23,812 nt of DNA from IMG/VR virus record IMGVR_UViG_3300033571_025499, positions 1 to 23,812 of that record. One strand, written 5' to 3'. Numbering within the stretch: the first letter of the stretch is position 1; every line of letters starts with the position of its first letter. The notes under the pieces were generated by a model, which was given only the letters and a program-made list of their open reading frames with translations, did no database searches and had not been told where the DNA came from. The DNA is from a virus. Below, piece after piece: positions 6,330-14,210 of the stretch. The position numbers were made by a program, and so were the translations under genes.

Positions 6330-7226
6330 ATGGCACAGTCCGGTTACACCCCCATAGCGCTATATCACAGCACCACTCCCGGCGCTACGCCCGCTGCTGG
6401 CAATTTGGTGGATGGTGAGTTGGCGCTTAATATTGCCGACGGGTACTTATTTTTCAAAAAATCTGGAGTAGTTCAAAATATAGCCGGTTTATCGGGGTAT
6501 AGCGGAATTAGTGGATTTAGCGGCCGATCAGGTTTTAGTGGTTTCTCTGGTTTTAGCGGCACCTCTGGTTTTAGCGGCACCTCTGGTTTTAGCGGCACCT
6601 CTGGTTTTAGTGGCGCTAGCGGCATCTCTGGTTTTAGTGGTGCTGTCGGCTCGACTGGTGCTAGTGGTTTATCTGGTTTTAGTGGCATCTCTGGTTTTAG
6701 CGGCGCTAGTGGTTTATCTGGTTTTAGTGGAGCCAGCGGCATTTCAGGATTTAGCGGCGCGCAAGGGCCTACAATCTATCCCGCGGCAGGTGTCCCGGTC
6801 TCCACCGGGTCAGCTTGGAACTCGTCGTTAACGGCACCCTCCGGAAACCTTGTAGGCACAACCGATACACAAACACTCACCAACAAAACTATCACAGCTC
6901 GAGTTAGTTCTGCGGCTAGTATTAGCTCACCACTTGCTTGGAATAGTGATAATTTTGATCAGTACGCGGCCACCGCGCAGGCGAATGATTTAACAATTAG
7001 CGCCGATGCCGGAACACCAACAAACGGTCGAAAGATTATTTTCCGTTTTAAAGATGATGGCACCGCAAGAGTTTTGACATGGACAACAGGCTCAAGCAAA
7101 AGTTTTAGAGCTGTTGGTGTAGTATTACCCACGACAACGGTAGTTAATAAAACGTTGTACGTTGGCTGCATTTATAATCTGGCAGATGACCGCTGGGATG
7201 CAGTCGCTGTAGCAAGTGAAGTTTAA
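6330..7226 (+). CDS. Short collagen-like triplet-repeat tail fibre
   Basis: This 298-residue fibre has three parts. Residues 1-52 resemble the common phage fibre N-terminus in which AAGNLVDGELALNIADGYL is followed by a short beta strand and VVQNIA; this segment normally docks the fibre to the tail. Residues 53-142 are Gly-X-Ser triplets (GFSGTSGFSG type), interrupted once by GAVGSTGAS. Residues about 146-298 form a globular C-terminal domain homologous by eye to that of the 962-residue fibre: GAQGPT, STGSAW, GTTDTQTLTNK, a SDNFD segment, GTPTNGRK, VLPTTT and a final WDAVAVA strand align in order. The C-terminal domain probably sets trimer register or binds the receptor. AAGG at 6317-6320 lies 9 nt before the ATG. 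It directly follows the carbohydrate-modification genes. Confidence 0.87.
   Translation: MAQSGYTPIALYHSTTPGATPAAGNLVDGELALNIADGYLFFKKSGVVQNIAGLSGYSGISGFSGRSGFSGFSGFSGTSGFSGTSGFSGTSGFSGASGISGFSGAVGSTGASGLSGFSGISGFSGASGLSGFSGASGISGFSGAQGPTIYPAAGVPVSTGSAWNSSLTAPSGNLVGTTDTQTLTNKTITARVSSAASISSPLAWNSDNFDQYAATAQANDLTISADAGTPTNGRKIIFRFKDDGTARVLTWTTGSSKSFRAVGVVLPTTTVVNKTLYVGCIYNLADDRWDAVAVASEV
6486..6755 (+). repeat. Gly-X-Ser coding repeat block of the short fibre
   Basis: There are about 30 triplets with Gly at every third codon and Ser mostly in the third position of the triplet. Three successive copies of an 18-bp unit encoding SGTSGF occur near 6550-6610. The pattern is the same as in the long fibre but with fewer Asp-containing triplets. 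Confidence 0.88.
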
Positions 7227-7239
7227 TTAGGAGGAAGCA

Positions 7240-7419
7240 ATGAAAATTGATTTTGAATTTGATACTAAACATGGTGTGTTTCGTGATGCGCTGCATTTAC
7301 CTGACAACCATACCCACACTGACGCTGAAATTGAGGCAATGAAAAAACAGCGCCTTGACAATTGGATTGCGATTGTCGAAGCACCACCCGTAGAAGAAGA
7401 AAACACCGTTCAGGAGTAA
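7240..7419 (+). CDS. Small acidic conserved-type phage protein (59 aa)
   Basis: This small gene has the strongest ribosome binding site in its region, AGGAGGA at 7229-7235, five bases before the ATG. The 59-residue product (start MKIDFEFDTKHGVFRDAL) is soluble and charged. It has a short beta-type N-terminus, a predicted helix at about residues 28-45 (DAEIEAMKKQRLDNWIAIV) and an acidic tail (VEEENTVQE). Similar small proteins are often seen next to tail-fibre genes in phages, but no function is assigned. A fibre assembly accessory or chaperone is conceivable from position only. The stop lies 3 nt before the GTG of the giant repeat protein, and its terminal CAGGAG supplies that gene's ribosome binding site. 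Confidence 0.75.
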   Translation: MKIDFEFDTKHGVFRDALHLPDNHTHTDAEIEAMKKQRLDNWIAIVEAPPVEEENTVQE

Positions 7420-7422
7420 TAC

Positions 7423-10400
7423 GTGGCTGATAGATATTGGGTAGGCGGTACTGCAAACTGGGATGGTACGGCTGGTACTAAGTGGTCTGCTACGTCTGGC
7501 GGACCGGGCGGGGCATCTGTTCCGACCTCTGCCGATGATGTGTTTTTTACAAACTTATCAACAGGTACCTGCACCATAGCAACAGGTAACACGGGTGCTA
7601 GATCCATTAACTGCACAGGTTTTACTGGAACAATAACTGGTAGTGCAAACATTACTGTATCAGGCAGTGTTACGCTTGTTGCTGGCATGACCCACACTTA
7701 CACAGGTTCTTTGACTGTCAATGCTAGTGCAACAATTATATGCGCTGGAAAAACACTAGCTGATTTTTTAGTAATTAGTCAAACAAGCACGGTAGTTCAA
7801 TTAGGTGATGCTTTATTTGTTAACGGTATTACTTTAAGTTCTGGCACATTCACCACAAATAATTTTTCTGTAACATTAACATCAAGTTTCAACTCAATAG
7901 GATCTTCTTCTCGTACTATTAATTTAGGTAGCAGCACTTTAACATTTGCAGGAAACGTGCCGTTTAACTTTAGCCCAAATACTAATTTGACGCTTAATAG
8001 TGGAACCGCCCAAGCAATTTTTACTAATTCAAACCCAACTATAACTGGAGATAATTTAACCTTTCCAAATATTAGTTGGACAAGCACAAGTGCAGGTACG
8101 TTTGCTATATCTGGCTCAAACAACACTTTTAATAATATATCAATTACGGGAACCACATTAGTTAGCGTAAAACAGGTCACGTTTGACTCCCGCCAAACTA
8201 TCAACGGCACTCTGTCCACCACAGGCACAGCAGGTAACAGGCGAGTATGGTTTCGTGGCGCAACATATGGTATTGCCCAAACCCTTACCATCAACAGCGC
8301 ACCATCCTTAACGGATGCTGACTTCCGTGACATCTACGTCATTGGCACCGCAGCACCCATCTCCGGCACTCGTATTGGTGACTTGCGTGGTTGCCGGGGT
8401 ATTACGTTTAGCACCCCCAAAACAGTATATTGGAATTTAGCGGGCACTCAAAACTGGTCAGCAAACGGCTGGGCAGCAACGTCAACTGGCACACCATCAA
8501 CCGACAACTTCCCACTCGCCCAAGATACCGCCACATTTACTAACGCTGGTAGCGTAACTGGTCCGATTACGATCAATTCCGATATTCCAACCATTAGTGC
8601 TGTGGATATGTCTGGTCGTACAAGTGCGATGACATTATCTATAGGCGCCAATCTAACAATATACGGCGATTGGAAAAACGGTTCTGGTACAACAATATCC
8701 GGATCAGGCACACTTATTTTTTCAGGACGCAATACTCAAACAATAACAAGCGCAGGAAAAACATTTTCAGGTGGAATCACAATCGACTCCTACGGCGGCA
8801 CGGTTGAGCTTGCTGATGCGCTGAACACTGGCTCCCAAACCCTCAATGTTACTAATGGCACATTTGATACTAAAGGTTATGCTGTAACTGCTGCGGTTTT
8901 GGGTTCTGGCAATACCAACGTAAGAACAATTAATTTGGGTGCTAGTACAGTTACCCTAAGTGGTGCTAACCCAATTGGCTTTGCAACATTTACAAATTTA
9001 ACTTTAAACGCCGGAACATCCCAAATTAATTGCACTGCCGGCGCACCAAGTTTTAGTGGTGGTGGCAAAACGTTTTACAACGTTTCTTTTACAGGTGTTT
9101 CGACATCCGGCGGAGCTGTTAGCGGAGAAAACACTTTTAACAATCTTAGCTTTACTGCAACAAGTTCTGCAGGAATAATGGGTTATTCATTTACCGAAAA
9201 TCAAACCATCACAGGAACCCTCACCTGCGCTGGAGCCACAGCAGTACGCCGTATCTTCCTAAGATCCGACACCCTTGGCACAACCCGCACCTTAACAGTC
9301 GGCACTTTATCTGCAAACGACTGTGATTTCCGTGACATCACCATAGCGGGACCTGCTGCTGGTACATCCCCAACTAGAGCAGGTAACTGTGGTGGTAACT
9401 CAGGCATTACGTTCCCTGCACCAAAAACAGTGTATTGGAACTTAGCTGGTACACAATTATGGGCAGCAACAGCATGGGCACCGAGTTCTGGCGGCACACC
9501 CGACATTAACAACTTTCCGTTGGCTCAAGATACTGCGGTGTTTGATAATGCAGGTGCAGCAAATACCGTTACAACTGGTGGAGTAGTTTGGAACGCAGGA
9601 ACAATCAATATGTCTGCACGAACAAGTGCTATGACATTTGGCCTAGATACTTCTTTTTCTATGCATGGAAGTTTAACTTTAGGTACTGGTGTTACAACAA
9701 TAAATGCCCCAACTCTAACATTCTTTGGTAGAGGAACAAATACATTAACTTCTAATGGTGTAGCAATAACTTGGGGTATTACAGTTAATGCTGCAACTGG
9801 CACTTTGCAATTAGGCGATGCTCTTAATATGAGTTCTCCTGCAAGAACCCTAACATTCACATCAGGAACATTTGATGCTGTGACGTACAACGTGACAACA
9901 GGGACGTTTAGTGCGGTTTCCGCAGCCTCTGGCTCAACATTAAAAATGGGGAGTGGCACATGGACTCTTTCAGGTACTTCACAAGTTTGGGTAGGTATTG
10001 CTACTGGTGTTAATTTTTACAAAGGCACAGCAAATATTGTTCTGTCGGATACCAGCACAACAGCAAGAACATTTTTAGGTAGCAATCTTTCCTACAACAA
10101 GCTCACCATCGGCGGTACAACTGGCATATCAACTACTACAATCAGTGGTAACAACCAGTTCACTGAACTAGCCTCTACTAAAACCGTAGCTCACACTATT
10201 GCATTAGGCACAACCATCCAGACCTTCGGTGCTTGGACAGTTACAGGTACTGTAGGTAACGTAGTAACAGTTACTGGCACAGCTACAATAACTATAGCCG
10301 GAGCAGCAACATCCGGGCTTAACTATTTAGCGATGGGGACAACCGCCCTATCAACAACCAGTCCCGGCGAGTTTTACGCTGGCGTTAATTCAACCGGAAC

Positions 10401-12558
10401 CGGCGCAGGCATCACATTAACAGCACCCCCAACACCCCGCACCGTGTATTGGGTTGGCGGTACGGGTAACTGGTCAAACACCGCCCGTTGGTCAACAGGT
10501 TCTGGCGGAGGCGGCGGCGCTGCAGTGCCAACCAGCCTCGATGATGTCGTGTTCGATATTGGATCAAACGCCACTGCGTACACGGCAACAATTGACCCAA
10601 CTCAAGCCCGTTGTAAATCATTAACGATTGCCGGCCCAGTCTCAGGCAACGTAACCATCGCCGGAACTGGCGGTTTGGCAGCTCACGGAAACGTTACATT
10701 CCCAGCAACTGGCATGACTCGCACGTATACGGGAGCTATTACACTAACTGGCTCAACCACAGGTAGAACGCTGACAACTAACGGTATAGGGCTGGGTGCT
10801 ACTAATATTACGGTTAATGGTGTCAACTGTGAATGGTCGCTTGGTAGTGCAATTACTTTTGGATCTGCTGGAGAATTAATTGTCACTAATGGTTCGTTTA
10901 ACACGGGTAACTTTAATATCACTTCTAGTTTGATTAGCAGCAACAGCCAAAACTCCAGAACTTTAAACTTAGGGTCTAGCACAGTTTCACTTTCTGGGTT
11001 AACACCTCTTGATTTTGGTAATACAGAAACAATCCGAGCCGCTCTAACGTTTACAGCAGGAACCTCACAAATAAACGCTTCAAATGCAAATACAACACTT
11101 AGCGGCAACAACCAAACTTTTTACAACGTTTCTTTTACTGCAAACTTAAACGCAGTAACTATAAACGGTTCAAATACTTTTAATAATCTAAGTATTGCAG
11201 GAAGAACAACCGCAAACGTCAACTTTGTTAACTTGAGTGCCAACCAAACTATCAACGGCACACTAACGCTCTCTGCAGGAACTAACGCCACGATGCGCAC
11301 GTTCGTGCAGTCAGACAACATCGGCACAACACGTACACTGACCTGCGCCGCTGTTGCGACACTTACAGACATCGACTTTCGTGACATCACGATTGCTGGC
11401 GCTGCGGCACCTGTTAGTGGTACTCGTTTAGGTGACTGTAAAGGCAATAGTGGCATTACATTTGATGCGGCTAAGACGGTGTTTTACAGGAGCGCTGCAT
11501 CAGCCAACTGGAACGCTGCTTGGTCTTTTACAAATGGGGGAACCTCCGATATAACTGCTTTTCCGTTAGCGCAAGACACCGCTGTATTCCCATCAAGTCC
11601 TACGCCGTATCCTTCTAGCGGAAATACGGTTACTCTAAATATAAACTACAACCTCGGCACGATTGATATGTCTGCCCGCACCAGCGACACAATGACACTG
11701 GCAACTGCGACAGCTTCTCCATCGATCTACGGCAACTGGATTAACGGCACAGGCACTACGCTGACAGGTACAGGAAATCCGATATTCGCTGGACGTACAT
11801 CACAAACCATTACCAGCGCAGGGAGGACGTTCACGCAAGGCATTGACTTGGACAGCCCCAGCGGTTCGGTGACATTGCAGGATGCGTTCAATTGTTCAAG
11901 GGCAACAGCAGGAACCATTGAAGTAATTACTGGAACTTTTAACGCAAACGGATACAACGTCACACTGTCAGGCAGTGCATCCAGTGTTGTTTCTTCAGGC
12001 TCAACAACAAGAACACTTGCCATTGGATCAGGGACTTGGACAATTGCTGGTACTAATGGGTGGAATACTAGCACATCCACCAACCTCACGGTCACAGGTA
12101 CAGGTACAATCAGCCTAACCAGCGCATCTGCCAAAACATTTAACGGCGGCGGCGTCTCCTACTCAGGCATCACGCTTGATCAAGGCGGAGCTGGCACATT
12201 GACCATCACAGGTAACAACACCTTTGCCAACATCACTAACACCTACAGTGCAACAGGCGCCACAACAATAGCCCTAGGCACAACTACTCAAACTGTAGGC
12301 GCATTTACTGCTACTGGCGAATCAGGTCGGGCGTTAACCGTCACAGGCACTTCCGCAAGCTCTCCAGCCACGCTAATTTTAACCAGCGGCACGGTTACAA
12401 CACCAAACTTTTTGACTATCACGGGTATTAGGGCGTATAACTTGGTAGATACTTGGTACGCAGGCAATAACTCAACTAATAACGGCTCGCTTGGGTGGAT
12501 TTTTGCTTCAGCAACACCACCATCTGGCAACACCAGCAGTTTCTTCTTACTATTCTGA
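7423..12558 (+). CDS. Giant repetitive beta-rich surface/tail protein (1711 aa, five modules)
   Basis: The gene starts at GTG 7423 with CAGGAG six bases upstream. The 1711-residue product is dominated by Thr, Ser, Gly, Asn and alternating hydrophobics, typical of a right-handed beta-helix or stacked beta-solenoid. Five modules of about 330-355 residues begin at Tyr 5, 336, 671, 1009 and 1355. Modules 1 and 4 open with YWVGGTxNW and a VPTSxDDVxF strand. Modules 2, 3 and 5 open with (Y/F)(W/Y)-type variants (2 and 3 share YWNLAGTQ) and carry FPLAQDTA. Modules 1, 2 and 4 close with a DFRDI element plus GITF, while 3 and 5 close with a YAGxNST element. No signal peptide, transmembrane segment or catalytic motif is visible. 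A virion-exposed adhesin or fibre-like role is likely from its place between fibres and lysis genes; enzymatic depolymerase activity is possible but unsupported. Confidence 0.85.
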   Translation: MADRYWVGGTANWDGTAGTKWSATSGGPGGASVPTSADDVFFTNLSTGTCTIATGNTGARSINCTGFTGTITGSANITVSGSVTLVAGMTHTYTGSLTVNASATIICAGKTLADFLVISQTSTVVQLGDALFVNGITLSSGTFTTNNFSVTLTSSFNSIGSSSRTINLGSSTLTFAGNVPFNFSPNTNLTLNSGTAQAIFTNSNPTITGDNLTFPNISWTSTSAGTFAISGSNNTFNNISITGTTLVSVKQVTFDSRQTINGTLSTTGTAGNRRVWFRGATYGIAQTLTINSAPSLTDADFRDIYVIGTAAPISGTRIGDLRGCRGITFSTPKTVYWNLAGTQNWSANGWAATSTGTPSTDNFPLAQDTATFTNAGSVTGPITINSDIPTISAVDMSGRTSAMTLSIGANLTIYGDWKNGSGTTISGSGTLIFSGRNTQTITSAGKTFSGGITIDSYGGTVELADALNTGSQTLNVTNGTFDTKGYAVTAAVLGSGNTNVRTINLGASTVTLSGANPIGFATFTNLTLNAGTSQINCTAGAPSFSGGGKTFYNVSFTGVSTSGGAVSGENTFNNLSFTATSSAGIMGYSFTENQTITGTLTCAGATAVRRIFLRSDTLGTTRTLTVGTLSANDCDFRDITIAGPAAGTSPTRAGNCGGNSGITFPAPKTVYWNLAGTQLWAATAWAPSSGGTPDINNFPLAQDTAVFDNAGAANTVTTGGVVWNAGTINMSARTSAMTFGLDTSFSMHGSLTLGTGVTTINAPTLTFFGRGTNTLTSNGVAITWGITVNAATGTLQLGDALNMSSPARTLTFTSGTFDAVTYNVTTGTFSAVSAASGSTLKMGSGTWTLSGTSQVWVGIATGVNFYKGTANIVLSDTSTTARTFLGSNLSYNKLTIGGTTGISTTTISGNNQFTELASTKTVAHTIALGTTIQTFGAWTVTGTVGNVVTVTGTATITIAGAATSGLNYLAMGTTALSTTSPGEFYAGVNSTGTGAGITLTAPPTPRTVYWVGGTGNWSNTARWSTGSGGGGGAAVPTSLDDVVFDIGSNATAYTATIDPTQARCKSLTIAGPVSGNVTIAGTGGLAAHGNVTFPATGMTRTYTGAITLTGSTTGRTLTTNGIGLGATNITVNGVNCEWSLGSAITFGSAGELIVTNGSFNTGNFNITSSLISSNSQNSRTLNLGSSTVSLSGLTPLDFGNTETIRAALTFTAGTSQINASNANTTLSGNNQTFYNVSFTANLNAVTINGSNTFNNLSIAGRTTANVNFVNLSANQTINGTLTLSAGTNATMRTFVQSDNIGTTRTLTCAAVATLTDIDFRDITIAGAAAPVSGTRLGDCKGNSGITFDAAKTVFYRSAASANWNAAWSFTNGGTSDITAFPLAQDTAVFPSSPTPYPSSGNTVTLNINYNLGTIDMSARTSDTMTLATATASPSIYGNWINGTGTTLTGTGNPIFAGRTSQTITSAGRTFTQGIDLDSPSGSVTLQDAFNCSRATAGTIEVITGTFNANGYNVTLSGSASSVVSSGSTTRTLAIGSGTWTIAGTNGWNTSTSTNLTVTGTGTISLTSASAKTFNGGGVSYSGITLDQGGAGTLTITGNNTFANITNTYSATGATTIALGTTTQTVGAFTATGESGRALTVTGTSASSPATLILTSGTVTTPNFLTITGIRAYNLVDTWYAGNNSTNNGSLGWIFASATPPSGNTSSFFLLF

Positions 12559-12562
12559 CACT

Positions 12563-12796
12563 ATGGACTTACAGACATTTATTAACTTCATCCTGCCAAC
12601 CGTCTGCGGTATCTTGGGCTGGTTCTGCCGTGAACTTTGGACTGCGGTTCAGGAGCTTAAAGAAGATCTTGCAAAGCTCAGAGAAGAGCTGCCCCAGCAC
12701 TACGTTAGCAAACAAGACTTCCAAGATCGTTGGTATGAGGTACTAAAATCATTGCACCGCATCGAAGACAAGCTAGACCAAAAGGTAGATAAATGA
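12563..12796 (+). CDS. Small membrane-anchored coiled-coil protein of the lysis cassette
   Basis: I take the ATG at 12563, four bases after the giant gene's stop, giving 77 residues. An in-frame GTG at 12491 would overlap that gene by 68 bp and add a His-rich, unlikely N-terminus. The N-terminus is a short hydrophobic segment (residues 7-22, NFILPTVCGILGWFCR), followed by a charged amphipathic helix suited to a coiled coil (ELKEDLAKLREELP, 31-44). A YVSKQDFQDRW element and a second helix (RIEDKLDQKVDK) follow. Similar small proteins sit beside holins in many phages. A holin partner, an antiholin or a spanin-like accessory are all possible. No lipobox or signal peptide supports a spanin. It overlaps the next gene by ATGA. 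Confidence 0.72.
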   Translation: MDLQTFINFILPTVCGILGWFCRELWTAVQELKEDLAKLREELPQHYVSKQDFQDRWYEVLKSLHRIEDKLDQKVDK

Positions 12797-13161
12797 TTAT
12801 CGAATCCATCATCGGCGCATTGGTTCCGGTTGGTGTTGAGGGAATCAAGCAGCTCATTAATCGTTTTACTGGCGGCGTTAAGCCAACCACCATCGCCGAG
12901 CAGATCGAGCTCGAAAAGATGGACATCAGCCGCATCGAGGCGATTGCCAAACTAGACGCGCCAGCCGGCACACCAAGCCAGTGGGTGGTTGACCTGCGGG
13001 CCTCCGCGCGCTACATTGGGGCATTGTTCGTAATTGGTGTCGGTATTGGTACATTGTTTTTCAATGTCCCCGCAGAAATCCAACGTATCGGCATCGAGGC
13101 CGCTAACATCGCGTTTGGTTTCTTATTCGGTAGCCGCATCATGGCCAACTTAAAACGATGA
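12793..13161 (+). CDS. Holin-like membrane protein (3TM holin type)
   Basis: This 122-residue protein has a hydrophobic N-terminal stretch (residues 2-18) and an amphipathic helical region (32-54). Two clear membrane segments follow, about 73-92 (ARYIGALFVIGVGIGTLFF) and 100-117 (GIEAANIAFGFLFGSRIM). The DLRASAR element (67-73) just before the first strong membrane segment resembles the conserved D-x-R-S-x-x-R element of the 3TM holin families. The basic C-terminus (NLKR) would stay in the cytoplasm. The gene sits directly before two cell-wall-degrading enzymes, overlapping by four bases on each side, which strongly supports a holin that permeabilises the inner membrane at lysis. Family assignment is by architecture and context rather than strong motif. 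Confidence 0.75.
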   Translation: MIIESIIGALVPVGVEGIKQLINRFTGGVKPTTIAEQIELEKMDISRIEAIAKLDAPAGTPSQWVVDLRASARYIGALFVIGVGIGTLFFNVPAEIQRIGIEAANIAFGFLFGSRIMANLKR

Positions 13162-13592
13162 AGTTATCACCAAATTTTACACTGCAAGAGCTAACCACCT
13201 CTGAGATTGCCCAGCGCCGCAATCTGGACAACACGCCCAACGCAACCGAAGTAGCAAACCTCGTGCGCGTGGCTGAACTTTTGGAACAGGTCCGCGCCCT
13301 ATTAGGCAAGCCAATCCTTGTTAATTCAGCGTTTCGCTCAAAACCAGTCAACGATGCCGTTGGTTCGCGTGACACTAGCCAGCATAGGCTGGGTTGCGCT
13401 GCCGACATCCGCGTCCCCGGAATTACACCCAAAGAGGTAGTGCGCCGCTGCATCGACGCCAACATCCCTTTTGACCAGATTATTGAAGAGTTTGACTCTT
13501 GGACGCACATTAGCGTTCCAAACACCAAAGACCAACAACCAAGGCGCCAAGCCTTAATTATTGACAGGAACGGCACCAGACCGTACAATTAG
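13158..13592 (+). CDS. M15-family cell-wall peptidase (endolysin-type D,D- or L,D-carboxypeptidase)
   Basis: This 144-residue protein matches the zinc peptidase M15 (Peptidase_M15_3-like) fold. It opens with SPNFTLQELTTSE, the helical start typical of the family. SAFRS (57-61) supplies the conserved basic substrate residue. SQHRLGCAADI (74-84) provides zinc ligands H76 and D83, and WTHISV (115-120) provides H117; E110 or E111 is the candidate catalytic base. All expected catalytic residues are present. The enzyme should cut peptide stems or cross-links of peptidoglycan. It has no signal peptide, so it would need the holin to reach the wall. It overlaps the holin gene by ATGA and is followed 21 bp later by a GH24 lysozyme. 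A baseplate-borne or periplasmic role is less likely given the cassette. Confidence 0.88.
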   Translation: MKLSPNFTLQELTTSEIAQRRNLDNTPNATEVANLVRVAELLEQVRALLGKPILVNSAFRSKPVNDAVGSRDTSQHRLGCAADIRVPGITPKEVVRRCIDANIPFDQIIEEFDSWTHISVPNTKDQQPRRQALIIDRNGTRPYN

Positions 13593-13613
13593 TCCAAAAT
13601 TAAGGAGGACGTC

Positions 13614-14135
13614 ATGGTAAAAACATGGTTAGCGCCGGTGTGCGCTTGGGCATTTATTGCCAGTGTAGTATTTAACATAATTCAGAGCAAAGAGGTAGAA
13701 ACGTTTAGCTGGGTGGATCACTCCACCGTTGCCCTTTTAGAGCATTTTGAGGGTAAGCGTTACAAAGCCTACCAAGACAGTGAGGGCAACTGGACTACCG
13801 GAGTTGGCCACCTCATTAAGCGCCAGACCCGCGATTTGCTGCATAGGGAGCTTTCCGAGGAGGAGGTAATGGGTATCCTATACCAAGACCTAGAAAAGTG
13901 CACCACGGCCCTAGAATCAAGTTTAAATGCTGGTGTGACGCGACCCCAAATTAACGCGTTATTGAGCCTCTGCCACAATATTGGACCAGACAATTTTTCC
14001 CGGTCAGACGTTATGAAGTACCTAAACCAAGGAAATATTTACCGCGCGGCGGACTCGTTTATGAACTGGAGCAACCCGCCAGTCCTTAAAAAACGCCGTC
14101 AAATTGAGCGACAACTGTTTTTAGCCGGGGCGTAA
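13614..14135 (+). CDS. GH24 lysozyme (muramidase) with N-terminal anchor, probable SAR endolysin
   Basis: This 173-residue phage lysozyme hydrolyses the N-acetylmuramic acid to N-acetylglucosamine bond. The catalytic E-x8-D-x5-T triad is intact: E46 (HFEGKRY), D55 (YQDSEG) and T61 (NWTTGVGH). The usual GVGH loop, the INALLSLCHNIG helix (113-124) and an RRxxE element near the C-terminus (161-165) are also present. Residues 5-23 form a single weakly hydrophobic helix rich in Ala and small residues (WLAPVCAWAFIASVVFNII) without a signal peptidase site. This is typical of a signal-anchor-release domain that tethers the inactive enzyme until the membrane is depolarised. Cysteines at 10, 96 and 120 could support disulfide-based control, as known for P1 Lyz, but this is inference. 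AAGGAGG at 13602-13608 is a strong ribosome binding site. The gene ends in an intrinsic terminator. Confidence 0.93.
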   Translation: MVKTWLAPVCAWAFIASVVFNIIQSKEVETFSWVDHSTVALLEHFEGKRYKAYQDSEGNWTTGVGHLIKRQTRDLLHRELSEEEVMGILYQDLEKCTTALESSLNAGVTRPQINALLSLCHNIGPDNFSRSDVMKYLNQGNIYRAADSFMNWSNPPVLKKRRQIERQLFLAGA

Positions 14136-14149
14136 ATCCCCGTTATTTT
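14126..14149 (+). terminator. Intrinsic terminator after the lysis cassette
   Basis: A 5-bp GC stem, CGGGG (14126-14130) with CCCCG (14138-14142), encloses a 7-base loop and is followed by TTATTTT. The lysozyme stop codon TAA (14133-14135) lies inside the loop. It fits a rho-independent terminator overlapping the end of the gene, placed immediately before a candidate promoter. Confidence 0.65.
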
Positions 14150-14168
14150 GCATTAGTAGATGTAGGAC
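14143..14168 (+). promoter_or_regulatory. Candidate phage promoter motif (copy 2)
   Basis: TTTTGCATTAGTA (14146-14158) is identical over 13 bases to 20406-20418, and TAG-A/G-AC follows in both. The TAGATG (14157-14162) takes the place of the TATAAG of the other copy. It lies between the terminator and the 14211 gene, about 48 bp before the start codon. No convincing -35 box is seen, so a phage-specific or activator-dependent promoter is possible. Confidence 0.5.
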
Positions 14169-14179
14169 TGATCATCCTA
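14163..14179 (+). repeat. Inverted repeat in leader of the 14211 gene
   Basis: TAGGA (14163-14167) pairs with TCCTA (14175-14179) around a CTGATCA loop and is followed by GTTTTAT. It lies just after the promoter-like motif, the same relative place as the palindrome at 3645-3654. It may be an operator, a leader hairpin or a second weak terminator. Confidence 0.35.
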
Positions 14180-14210
14180 GTTTTATCAATTTTAACCTCG
14201 AGGAATCACC

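Noticed and set aside
1053-6755. Regular repeats as a possible CRISPR array
   Set aside because: The units are contiguous in-frame codons with no unique spacers and no cas genes nearby.
7797-12134. Several minus-strand open frames over the giant repeat gene
   Set aside because: They are Val/Pro/Leu-rich shadows of Thr/Asn-rich coding sequence, with no supporting ribosome binding sites or motifs. All confident genes are on the + strand.
12491-12796. Longer GTG-start version of the small lysis-cassette membrane gene
   Set aside because: It would overlap the giant gene by 68 bp and add a His-rich N-terminus. The ATG at 12563 is adjacent to the upstream stop and gives a typical membrane-anchor start.
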